From NCBI GenBank assembly GCA_033063855.1, contig CP093830.1, forward strand, positions 14,322,854 to 14,386,853: DNA of 64,000 bases, in the 5' to 3' direction. Source of the stretch: Smittia aterrima (Eukaryota; Arthropoda; Insecta; Diptera; Chironomidae). The notes under the pieces were generated by a model that was not told the DNA's origin, made no database searches, and was given only the letters and a program-made list of their open reading frames with translations. The position numbers and the translations under genes were made by a program. Position 1 is the first letter of the stretch. Each line of letters starts with the position of its first letter. Below, piece by piece: positions 38,369 to 49,592 of this stretch.

Positions 38369-41300
38369 ATGATGTTCTCTGTAAGTATAGCAAAATTGCG
38401 ATTAGTTGAAGTTTTAGATATCCAAGGAAAATCGATTTTATCGACTCTGCATGGTTAGGAAACGTTTTATCGATTTTTCACAAATTTCCATGCAAGATCC
38501 ATTAATTTTTCGCTGATTACTCGTCGCATTTCCTATCGGCGCCTAGTGCTTGGTGACGTTTGGTGTTTTGCTCACTCATTGAGCGCAATCTTAACTCATG
38601 AATTGAAATATTAGAGAAAGCTTACGAATTTTTTAATTTTCAGGGTACAAATCTGAACCAAGATACTAGGTTCAGTGATAAAGACCTCAAGCTTCTGAAG
38701 GAAATGAAGTTCGCTGATGTTCTCAGTAAGAAAGTTGATATGTCAAAAGTTAAGCTGGATGTCTTAAGACCATGGATTAACTCGAAAATCACTCAACTTC
38801 TGAAGCTTGAAGACGATGTTATAGAGGAATATGTTGTGAACCAACTTGAGGAGGATAACTTCCCAAACCCCAAGAAAATGCAGTAAGTTTTATCGCTTTT
38901 TGATTTTTACCTAAATTCATCGTACAAATAACAGTAATTATGACGAATTTTTCAACGTAAAAATCAAGCATCAGAGCATTTCATAATAATCTTGACTGTC
39001 AACTATAAACAATTTTTATTTTAGGATTTATCTCACAGGGTTCCTCAATGGAAAGAATGCCAAAATTTTCATGGAAGAGCTTTGGGCGTTGTTGCTTTCA
39101 GCTCAAGACTCAGACACAGGAATACCTGCAGAATTTATTGAACTAAAGAAGGATGAGATCAGAAAACGGAATGACCTACGCGACAGCAAAAGATCGACGA
39201 GTCCTATTAAACGTAGCACATCAAGAGAACGTGATCCAGTTCCGACAATTAAGCCTCCAGAAGAAGCACTTAAGAAAGCAATTGAAATCAAAGAACGGCG
39301 AGATCAATTGAAAAATGAAGCTAAGGAAAAATCGAAAGAAGAGAACTCTAAACTAGTTCGTCGTTCAAGAGGACGTTCCGTTGAAATTGCTAAGCCTACT
39401 CGAGATAGAAGAAGTCGTTCACGAGACAAACGAAGTCGATCTCGAGATCGAAGCTCAAGAGATAGGCGAATGCGTTCAAGGGACAGGAAAGTAAGAAAAT
39501 CACCATCACGCAGCACAAGAAAACCATCACCACAGCGTCGTGAACGTTCATTGTCAAGAAACAGAGATAAACGATCACCTGCGCGTAGAAATCGGTCAAC
39601 CTCAAGGAACCGAAACAGAAAATCGCCACCTAGACGTGACCGTAGTCGTTCCAAGCGATCACAAGTTCGCAAAGATCGTTCAGTTTCTAGAGGCAGAGAT
39701 AAGCGGTCTCCACCAAGAAGAAATCGATCAGTTTCAAGAAGTCGCGATAAGAGAGCGAGATCTGCTTCAAAAGAAGAGAAACCATGTTTATCTAAATTAC
39801 AATCGAAACTTCTTAACATGGCCAATAATAAACCCCAACAACCACAGGGTTCCCGTTCAAGATCTGGGTTAGTAAAATAGTTTAAGAACGATAAATCCTC
39901 AAAAATTTAATTCACAATTCCGTATTTCAGCTCAATTAAGAAAAAGTCACCAACACCAGATCCGTCTCCTGTTAAAAAGAAGCGCAGTAGCTCTAGTGGC
40001 AGTAGTAGCAGCGATTCCTCAAGCGATCATAACACTCGGCGAGCTGAAGCAGATAAGAAACAAACAGTTCTTCAGAAAAAACGCCAATATCGTTCTAAAA
40101 AAGATTCTGAGACTGATTCAGACGAGGGAAGCCGAGTTCGAGAACGAAGCCGTCGTGATGATAAGAAAGAAGTAAAGCGACGTAGATCCAGATCACGCTC
40201 ACGTCGTCGTCAGTCACGATCATTGTCAAGGAAGAGGTAAAATTTAATTTATTGGTCATTTGTTATTCCTTTCTTTCTAATACAAATATTTTAGGAACCG
40301 TTCAAGATCCCCAAGAAATCGTCGTCGAAGCAGGTCCGTTAAAGCTTTTAAGAAACGGTAATTATAGATAACATTCCAAAGTTTGCATCACTTAAATTTG
40401 CTCTATTAGTTCAAGATCCCGTTCACGCTCTAAATCACAACGACGCCATTCAAGATCACCGCGTAACATCCGCAATCGCTCCCCTCGTAACAATCGTCCA
40501 ACAGATGATCAAAGCCCACGACGGAATGACAAGGTACCTCGTGGAAATGTTAAAACTCGTGAATCTGAAGTTCCACGAGAAAAGGTTCGTGAAAAAACAA
40601 GATTTGATGAAAAGGAAGCTCCCAAAAAGGCAGATGAGAAAGCAAAGAAATCCGTTGATTGTGAGAAAGATGCTAGGCCAAAACAGCGTACAAGCAATGG
40701 TGGAGATTATGAGAAGAAACGAGAGTATCAAGTAAAGATTACAGAGCAGAAGATTTCTTATAGAGAAACCGTTCGAGGAAAACAACAAGAATCACGCGAA
40801 GCTAAAATTTCCATTAGTTCGTCGTCCACACCATCACGGACTCCTTCCCCATTCCTTAAACCACACGAGAGAAAGGACTATGTTCCAGTCGCAAAAGTTG
40901 AAGTCAAGCCGAAAACGTCACAGAAGACCACAAAGGATAATGTTAAACGAGATGCTTCCGCAAGCAGCGATGACGAAGAGAAAAATCATACGAAAAAGCG
41001 AAGCAGCAGTTTGGAGCCTGACAAAAATTCTAGGAAATCTGATCTGGCCAAGAAAGTGACGCAAAAAAATGATAAAAAGAAAATCGATGATAACGAATCT
41101 CGCAAGCGACCAGCTCAAGTCGCGAGCGATGTTGACAGTGTAGCATCTGAAAAATCTAAGAAGCGCAAAAAGAAAAATCGCGATGAATCGGTTTCAGAGG
41201 ACTCTGATAAGAAAAAGAAACGCAGCAAGTTGAAGAAACACAAGAAAAGCAGCAAAAAATCTAAGAAGAAGGATCGATCATTGAGTCGCGAAAAGTCATC

Positions 41301-41400
41301 AGCGTCTGAAGAAGAATCTAATGTAAACGAGGACTTAGAGAAGAAACTAAGGCAGAAGGCACTGGTGAGCTTGATGAGAAAGAACAAGAAAACTCATTGA
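38369..41400 (+). CDS. SRm160: SRm160/SRRM1, PWI-domain splicing coactivator
   Basis: Six exons: 38369-38380, 38644-38882, 39025-39867, 39931-40236, 40295-40357 and 40410-41400, giving 817 residues (human SRRM1 about 900). The first coding exon is only 12 bp (MMFS). The N-terminal PWI domain, with P47-W48-I49 and the NQLEED...FPNPKKMQ segment, binds nucleic acid. After it come extended RS/RD/SR-rich arrays (residues roughly 130-450), a serine tract, then a lysine-rich, charged C-terminus. This is the nuclear-matrix splicing coactivator that bridges SR proteins and links splicing to 3'-end processing. All phases are consistent across the five introns. AATAAA at 41720-41725 is a likely poly(A) signal. 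Confidence 0.93.
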
Positions 41401-42836
41401 GCGTCGCTTCACGACATAACTTGAGAGAATTTGTCGCATTGACTTGAAATGCGTAAACTTTTTTCGTATTTTCGCTTGAGAGTTTCAATGAGTTTTAAGA
41501 CTTCACAATCCAATATTTTCCGTATTTCGTGACGAATCTTTGATTCATCCTTTTCACTTTGGAAAACTTCCAATCCGTATTTGCTCGTAAAAATACCTTC
41601 GTAGGCACATGAGAAGAAGTAAGACGCATGCAGACCGGAAATGACTACAAAAAAATTCTTGGTTTTGAAATTTTCCCAAAAAGAAATTTGTATAAATATT
41701 GGAGTTTAAATAAGAAACGAATAAAGAAAGATATTGTTCAACCTCATTTTCGTGATTCTCGTTAAAATCAGCAGAAATTTGTATGAAAAGCAATTAAAAG
41801 ATTCCAGAATATTTCATCAATAAGAATCGTGAGAGCCGTGAAAATCAATTTTAACATGAAAGGGTAATTATCCTCGCTCAATTCTTCCTCGCGGTTTATT
41901 GCCAATTTTCACAGCAAAAGAAACTTAGTTTCAGATGAAATCGCTACAAAATTTCATGAGTCTCTCCCACAACTTAATTTATACATTTCTAGTCATAACT
42001 TCCGGCCGCCTCAAAATGACAAGTATCTTAGAATTGCAAGCGATAAATTCGTGACAAACTAAAATATTTCTGAAGATTTTCATCAAAAGATTTTCTGCGA
42101 AAAAAATTTCATTCACAACGATCGCGCCAGATAGAATCTAAGCGCCAGAGAGCGGAGAGAATTTTGTGCAAAACACTTTCGCTTCTTTCGTTGTTCTGAG
42201 ATATTTTTGTTTTAAAACCAGACATAGGGAAATTTATTTTCTCCGCCTGTTGATCTACAATTGGGTCATTGTTGGAAAGATCGTTCGCTTGTCTCACAAA
42301 GCGCTTTTCATCGTGTCTATAAATTATTATGAAGCTCAATTTCTCCCGATCAACCGAGCAGAAACGATTTTTCGAGAGAGTGAAAACTCGCCTTTTCATG
42401 TCTAACCAACGATTTTCACGAACGCGAGTTTCGTTTCGTTGCGGACGATGTTTAGCATTGAAAAAAATGTTTGAACGGCTTGTAGAATTATTTCTCGTGC
42501 TCAGTTGTGTCGTGGTCGTGAACTCATTCACAAACGGGCTGCTCGAATGAGTCAGCTGTTGGCACCAGCAAAACTAAAACTATTAGATTCAAGTTCAATA
42601 AACCTAAACAGAGTTGAAGCAGTGATCGGAGTGCTGGGAAAAATCAATTCTGGCTAGTTGCCCAATTTAAGCGCCCTAGTGTCAATGTGTTATTCTTATC
42701 ACACTTCGCGAAAATTGTTTCTCTGAAAAAAAAAACGATTTAGTCTTCTCTCGACGTCGCGAGTGTTGAATGGTCATGAATAGTAGACCAGATCGTGAGT
42801 GAAAAAAGAAAAGAAGAAAGAACAACTTTGGCCTTA
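41401..42836. other. Intergenic region after SRm160
   Basis: Contains the SRm160 3' UTR (AATAAA at 41720-41725) and the 5' flank of the LRR gene. A 140-codon antisense ORF and a short plus-strand ORF with a hydrophobic start (from 42468) are present. The latter has no donor in the phase needed to join the LRR exon, so neither is annotated. Confidence 0.55.
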
Positions 42837-45800
42837 ATGGATAACAAATCGACGGCTCCCACGAAGTGAGAGATTTTCAGTGAAATTCCTTGAATATTTT
42901 TATTCACACATCATCTTCTTTCAGATTGTCGTTTCGACTTTATACGTCGACGGCTCATGGAATCTGCTGTGAGATATCTTTGAGAAATCCCGATGATGAG
43001 GATTGTAATAAAACGTCCGGCGATCTCAAACGGCCGCAAGTTGAATTCATGTTTGCAGCTCAACAAAAACTTAACTCACTTCCGGGAGATGCATTCGACA
43101 AGTTTATTAACGTCCACACTCTTAACTTGATCAACGTCGGTCTGAGCACCGTCACTTATCGACTTTTTAAGAACTTAGGTCAATTGAAATATCTCGATCT
43201 AAGCTGCAACAAATTACGGAAGTTACCGAGACGGTTGTTCAAGGATTGTGAAAATCTCGTGGATATATCGTTGACAAATAATCTGATCATGGAGATCGAT
43301 GAAAATGCGTTCGTTGGATTAGAAAACTTAAAACGACTAAGTCTCCGTAAAAATTCAATGACGGAGTTTCTACCCAACACTTTTAAACATTTAGGGCAAC
43401 TGGAAGTTCTAGCGCTGGAGTCAAACAGCATTTATACAATCGGAAGCGAATTGTTTCGAAATCTTACGAGCCTCAACAAACTTCACATGAATTTAAACAA
43501 AATATTTAAACTTCATCCGAACGCTTTCAAATACTTAACTCAACTAAAGCAACTCGACATGGAGGAAAACCAAATCTCGATGATTCCGGTTTCATTATTT
43601 CAAACGACAACCGCATTGGAAAGTTTGAATTTATCGAAGAATTTTCTTACAAAAATTCATCCGTTGGCCTTCAGTACTTTGGCAAACCTCCAAGTTTTGA
43701 ATTTAAACAACAATGATTTAGTAGGAATCCCGTTTGAAATGTTTCGTCAGCAGGGAAAGCTTCGCGAGCTTAATATGCAGTCAAACAAGATCGTTCAGAT
43801 TCATCCTGGAGCGTTCAAAGGACTCGCTTGTATCAAGACGATAAATCTTTCCATTAACTCAATTTCACATTTGCCGGAAAATCTTTTCCTCTTGACCAAT
43901 ACTTTAAAACGATTGAGCATTAGTGAGAATCAAATCGAAGATCTTCATTCGAAACAATTCCGAACTTTGATGCAACTCGAAGGTAGTTTATTTGTTTGTT
44001 TAATTCATTTAGGTATTACAAAATTCAAGTCTTTTTCTCCAACAGAGTTTGATATTGCCAACAATCAATTGTCGAAAATAAAAGCTGACACGTTTGAGAT
44101 GACGAATCGATTGAAGAAACTCTTATTGAATGATAACAGAATAAGAAAGATACATCCTCAAGCTTTTAATAATTTATCGGCCCTAACTCATTTGGACTTA
44201 AGTGCAAACATAATCGAAGAGATACCTGAAGATGCTTTCAAGAACTTGGAAAATTTGTTATCTTTGGAACTGGCTGAGAATCACATTAATAAGATTCAAC
44301 CAGAATTGTTTTTAGCTATGAAACAACTAAAGAAACTTGATCTTCGCAATAATGATATTTATTGGATACCCGATGAAGCACTTGAATCCATGATTGATTT
44401 GAAAGATCTTGTTCTAAGCGATAATCACATTTCGGAATTTTCACATGAAGTTTTGAAGCCTCTCGTTAAACTCGAAGCATTAAACTTGGAAAACAACGAC
44501 TTACGAAAGTTAGACGCATTAAGCTTCAAAAATTTGATTCACTTGAAATATTTGCTCCTTACAAACAACAAACTCCAATACATTGACGATGACTTCAAGG
44601 ATATTTTAGTAAATCTAAAACAGCTGGACGCTACAAATAATATTTGCGTAAATCAAGTTTTTAGAAACATGAAGGAGTTGAAGGGATATCGCGTTTCTTA
44701 CTGGTGAGTTTAATTACTTGACTAAGAGTTACGTGAAGCGTGAGTGAATTTGTGATGGAAAGTTCAAAGGAAACTATTAAAAGCGTTTGAGTAATTTCCT
44801 AGAGAAAGTCGCCGCTTCGATAATAATTCCATTTCTTGTTCGATTTACATTTACTTACAGGTATTACAGTCACGCGAAATTCGGTGATTCATGTAAGATT
44901 TCTATCGGAATAGAGCACGTCATCATCAACACGAAGAATATTCGAGAAGAGAACATCAAGTACTTGCATATCAAACAGGACTTTCAATTCAAAACCATTC
45001 CAAGTGACATAATTCAGAGATTCCAATTTTTAACTATTATCAACTTAGAAAATGCGGGGCTGACGGAACTTTCATCTGATGTGCTTTCCAATTTTACTCA
45101 ACTGAAATATGTGAACTTGAGCAATAACCAGCTGACATCGCTGCCGCCAAAACTTTTCCGAAAATCGATGATTCTCATGACCGTATCGATAGAAAATAAT
45201 CAGATCACGAGTAATTTTTATTTATTTCATTTATTCCTTTAAAAAATAATAATTTATTTTTCAGGTATTGATAAAGATGCTTTTGTTGGTCCAGGAAATC
45301 TTGAAACCTTAAACTTGTCGAAGAATCAGATCAAAGACTTGCACTGGGAAACGTTTCGTCCTTTAAAGCAACTTAAGAATTTGAACCTTCGAGAGAATAA
45401 AATTGGAATCGTTTGTCAACGAATGTTTCAACATCAAACGTGCTTAGAGGAATTAAACCTCAGCCATAACAATATTTTCGTTATTCACCCACACGCGATG
45501 ATAAATTTAAAATCGCTACAAATCCTTCAGTTAGAAGACAATAAACTAACAAATTTCCCCAATGACCTTTTTCAAAACCTGATGAAATTGACTAACTTGG
45601 ACTTATCTGACAATCGATTAAGGAACATCAGTGACGACTCCTTCAAAGCATTGGTTAATCTTAAAATTCTGAACCTAAAGAACAACGAACTCAGCGAGCT
45701 TCAAGCTCAAATCTTTCAAAGACAAATAAATCTTCAAGAGCTCAATCTGCAACACAATTCAATCGCCGCTATTCATCCTGACACGTTCAACTCTTTGTTC

Positions 45801-45923
45801 GTGATTTCGACTTTGAATCTCTCGGAAAACATTTGTGCAAACACATTGCCACCAACGATTTTCAAGTCGATGACTAAGCTCAAAAATCTAATTACGAACA
45901 ATAATCAAGTTTTGTGTACATAG
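42837..45923 (+). CDS. Large two-block leucine-rich-repeat protein
   Basis: Exons: tentative 42837-42865, then 42925-43982, 44046-44703, 44861-45210 and 45265-45923; about 917 residues. Block 1 has an N-terminal cap with cysteines (GICCEISL) and about 20 LRRs, nearly all exactly 24 residues. The intron 43983-44045 is recognised because its removal restores the 24-residue period. Block 2 starts with a second cap (GDSCKIS) and carries about 10 more LRRs. The ends of the two blocks are alike (NNICVNQVF and ENICANTLPP), pointing to internal duplication or fusion. No transmembrane helix or convincing signal peptide is seen; the first exon is the weakest part, chosen because it supplies an ATG and the right phase. 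The style resembles extracellular chaoptin/ALS-like LRR proteins. Function unknown. Poly(A) signals AATAAA are at 45972 and 45992. Confidence 0.75.
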
Positions 45924-46370
45924 AAATTGTGAATGAACATAAATTTTCTTTCAAATGAGTCACGAAGTGAAAATAAAGAAAATATTTTTTGAATAAAAAA
46001 TACTTGTTTGCTTTTGGCAGAATTGTGATTATGCCGGTGGAAGCTGTAAAAAATTAATTATGAAAGCAACAAGACTCGAGATATATTTTAGTCATCAGCC
46101 AAGATCGATATTTATTTTCCTTCATTTATAAATTTTCAATGAACTCTTCCGATGTTAAACCGTCCCATAAATCATTCATCTAAATATCGGGTCCAAGTTG
46201 GCATTCTGACTCTCGGACGTCGACACTAACAGCTCTTTCTCAATCGTTGTTGTGTTCGATATTTGATGTCAAGACGTCTCAATCAGCTTTATTTATTGTT
46301 GCATCTTTGAAGTTGGAATTTTGGAGCTGATGTTAGTTGTGATGTTGATGGCTGATTGTAGTTGCAACAA

Positions 46371-46470
46371 GTTTGCCAGTTAAGGCGAGGTTTGCCGGTT
46401 AAGGCGGGGTTTGCCGGTTAAGGCTCTGGTTGCCCATTAGGGCTCTGTGTGCCGGTTAAGGCGAGGGTTT
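46371..46470. repeat. Minisatellite, about five 17-21 bp units
   Basis: Tandem copies of a unit like GTTTGCCGGTTAAGGCGGG, with variants carrying GAG or CTCTG at the end and one diverged copy (GTTGCCCATTAGGGC). The array is noticeably more GC-rich than the flanks. It has no coding frame. Confidence 0.75.
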
Positions 46471-47160
46471 GAAGATTAAAAATCTTCACTCATTTGCGAT
46501 AAAATCGCAGGTTGATTTGGCAACTAAAAGTTGCACAAATCGTTCAAAGTAGTCCTCGCTCCATTATATTCCATCCATCCGTAACCGAAGCAATTCAATG
46601 CGAATGATTCTTCGTTTGCTAAGTCCTCTGACTTGTTTATTACAGCTTTCAGGAAGGGATAGCTTGGAACGGCATGAGATTTCCTCAAGTGATCATTCTC
46701 CAATTTTTGAAGAATATCAACCGCATAAAAGTTTCAGCGAATCTCTTCGTTATATTGAGAAACCTTATCATAAGGATGATGTGAGCTTGAATTTTTTTAG
46801 CCAATTGTGTCGATTAAGTATAAAACGATTGATTAGCTTTTTTTGTTTCTTGAAGCACACAACCACATGAAGAGCGATCCTTGCCACGTTTTTTCCCTTA
46901 GCCTAGTAGACTTCCCTTAGAAAACTAATGGTCACCCGTCGAACTCACGCTGAACCCATTCGTGAATTTTCCAGTAGACATCTGCTTGGTTTGTCAGGCG
47001 TTGCAAGTCTCATCTCACGACTTTTTTTTTGATGAAACCTCAAAGCGAGTAACGCTTTAAGCGGAGATCTCATCGGTGAACATTTTGATGGGTTGTTCGT
47101 TACCCAGCGCGGCCATTTCTGTCGCCTCGTCTTTGTTTGAAACCTTTTTTGTTTCAGGAG

Positions 47161-47270
47161 CATTCTTTGTAAGGTTTGCCCAAACCTTGCGAGATCAATA
47201 ATTTATCATCTCGGCTGAGCATTCTTTGAAGGGTTTGCCCAAACCCTGCGTAGTCGGTAATTTGCTGCCG
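47161..47270. repeat. 59-bp tandem duplication with hairpin-forming cores
   Basis: CATTCTTTG begins at 47161 and again at 47220 (as C+ATTCTTTG), followed each time by an inverted repeat. The first is AAGGTTTG-CC-CAAACCTT (47171-47188) and the second is AGGGTTTG-CC-CAAACCCT (47230-47247). The arms are perfectly complementary in both copies although their sequence differs. The flanks of the units have diverged. Confidence 0.65.
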
Positions 47271-49592
47271 CCACGTCTTGATTCGATACGAGCTTCGCTG
47301 CTGGCCCACACATGAATTCTTTACCTCTCGTCATTTTGGGGTTCATCTCACAGTTGTTTTAACTTAGTTTGATCATTCTGGCTTGAACGATTTCACAATG
47401 ACGAAGCGAAACTTTTCCATTCTCTATTTCACTGTGAGAGCGACTGAGTGTGGTGATTCATCTTTTTATGTCCGCTGCGTTGGCTGTGTTACGAATTTTG
47501 ACTTTGTTCGCGTTGTTCCCGCTAGACTTGTAACTTTCGTGTTTGATATTCACCTCAAAGTCATTGGCGATACCAATTTGGCAATTGGGTTTAAAGTCCC
47601 GGCCTCATTTGCTTGTAATGAGAAGCTTCTTCGACGGAATCTAGAAGGCAACTGAATTTTTTCTTCGCTCTCGTAGCGTATTTATTCTCTTCGCTTTCAG
47701 CCGATTGCGAAATACTTCGTGCGATGATGTCACGTAGACTCGTGTGTTCTGAAAAACAATTCTTGCTTTGAATGGAAAATGAAATGGTATGAGTCCGTAA
47801 ATTTGAAGGGAAATATTATAAGGAAATAAAAAGAGTGGTTGACGAATTGACGTGGGAGTTCGATATTCTCGATTCGAGGAAACTTTTCGTAATTAATGAG
47901 GGAAACCTAAGCTCTACGTTATCACCTTGTTAATTCACTGACGTAATGCTATCCAATTTTCTCGCTTCATCTGTAATATTTTGATTTTTTTCTGTTCACT
48001 GAAATATAAATAAAAGTTTTATTTCTTCTTTAAAATTTTATTTAATTTTTGTTTGGATCAAGAAATTTTTTGTAATTGAGATTTGAGAAAAATAATTTAT
48101 CCATCGCCCTTGAATAATCAAGAGCATTAATGATGCATGAAAACTAATGGTTCAAGTCTTAAAACATTTTTGTCCGATTAAAATCAATTCTCGTGTCTTT
48201 TATACTCAAATTTGTCTTTAACTCTGCTGCTCTAGAAGCTTCCAAAGTTTCATTAAATTTTCTAATTTAATACTGCATCGAGAATCTTTATTTTTTATCC
48301 TCCTTCAAAAGTTTCTACTAATTAGTTGTTGTTTATATTCGGGGTTTATGTTGAGATCTTGCCATGTCTCTCTTCATCTCGTTATATTCTCGCCAAACAT
48401 CACATTTTATCTACTAGCCTACAAAACACTCATCAGTAAACAATAGTTTTTGTATCACAAATTTAACTCATCGTTAAACTTTATATCTTTAATTTTTATT
48501 TAATTTTTTTTTCCATCCAAATTCGTTGGAAATCAAAGAGAACCGAAACTCATTATATTTCAATGAAAACTTATGAGCAAGGACGCTTCTCGTCTCGCTA
48601 AATCGTTAATTAAGCTTTCCACAATTATTGCTTGATTCATGTTTCATTTTTAATCTTCATAGGTAGCTAGAGTGATAATATCGAGAAGAAGCTTTAACGA
48701 ACGCTATGAACTCATGATATAGCTTAGAACTTAGCTTAGGCCAAACGTTCTGAATTAACTTAAAGCACTTATCAGTTATGGGAGATTATTCATTAAATCA
48801 GAAACTCTATTATTTCGAGGAGATACTTGTTACTTAATTCATGAACAATCCCCTGCTGGGTCACCTCTCATCAAGAATGCAAACCTAAAACTGAGCAAAC
48901 TTTACCTTCGAATGATTTTGTTGACCAGACAGTCAAACATTATTCATGAAAGGCGCCGCAATTTTTTCTAAAATGAACAATCGTGATTTGAATTTTTCAT
49001 CACAAAAACTCACCGACAATCCTACCGAGAGGTAGGTTTGAAAATCAACACAAAAATATAATTTCTCTCTTTTCTTCTAAGAAGTTTCCTTCATAAAATC
49101 TTTTCTAAATAATTGACGATAACTATTTGGATACGCATTCGAGTAGTTTAAAGTTTTACCAACCCTGAAGCTGTGAAGTTGTTTGTAGCATGAATTGCCG
49201 AAAGCACAAGATGATTGAAGACAATCTGATTCGGACCACAATCCTAAGAAGCTTCGCTGAAATTCCCCTAACTATAATCAGTCCTTTAAGTTTTCGTTCT
49301 TTCCGAATCAAATTTCAACTGCGGTGCGAGTTTCGCTAAAAACGCAAATTTTATGGTCGATGATCAACAAAAGATATTCGATAACTTTTTTTTGGTTTCA
49401 TTTCTCAAAGAGTCTCCTAAGGGATGTGCGATTTGCTTTTTTTTGTTTGTTTTCTAAGAGCCATTCTTGAATTGATCAATTTAAAGGCTCAAAAATCTAT
49501 TTAGATATTTGATTAAATGTTCTTTCAAGTGATCAAAGTCAATGAATTATCAAGAAATCTACACTTGAGAGCCAAATTGCTTGATAAACGAA

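Larger units (their letters stand above)
45924..49592. other. Gene-poor, repeat-bearing intergenic region
   Basis: About 3.7 kb with no supportable gene. It contains a GC-richer tandem array (46371-46470) and a 59-bp direct duplication that holds two near-palindromes (47161-47270). ORFs of 72-90 codons at 46.6-47.7 kb do not resemble any family I recognise; a degraded mobile element is possible but unproven. The right-hand side is AT-rich and featureless up to the PAQR gene 3' end. Confidence 0.55.

Noticed and set aside
39304..39825. 173-codon minus-strand ORF within SRm160
   Set aside because: An antisense product of the RS-repeat coding sequence (L/R/S-rich complement), not a separate gene.
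42109..42531. 140-codon minus-strand ORF between SRm160 and the LRR gene
   Set aside because: No domain or splice context; overlaps other short ORFs on the opposite strand and has low-complexity composition.
42468..42550. Signal-peptide-like ORF (MFERLVELFLVLSC...) upstream of the LRR gene
   Set aside because: Attractive as a missing signal exon, but no GT donor occurs in the phase needed to join the exon at 42925, and the frame ends in a stop.
46598..46870. 90-codon plus-strand ORF with hydrophobic start
   Set aside because: No recognisable family, no supporting splice sites, and it lies in a repeat-bearing non-coding stretch.
47383..47655. 90-codon plus-strand ORF near the hairpin repeats, possible element remnant
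   Set aside because: The product looks protein-like but I cannot tie it to any transposon or gene family.
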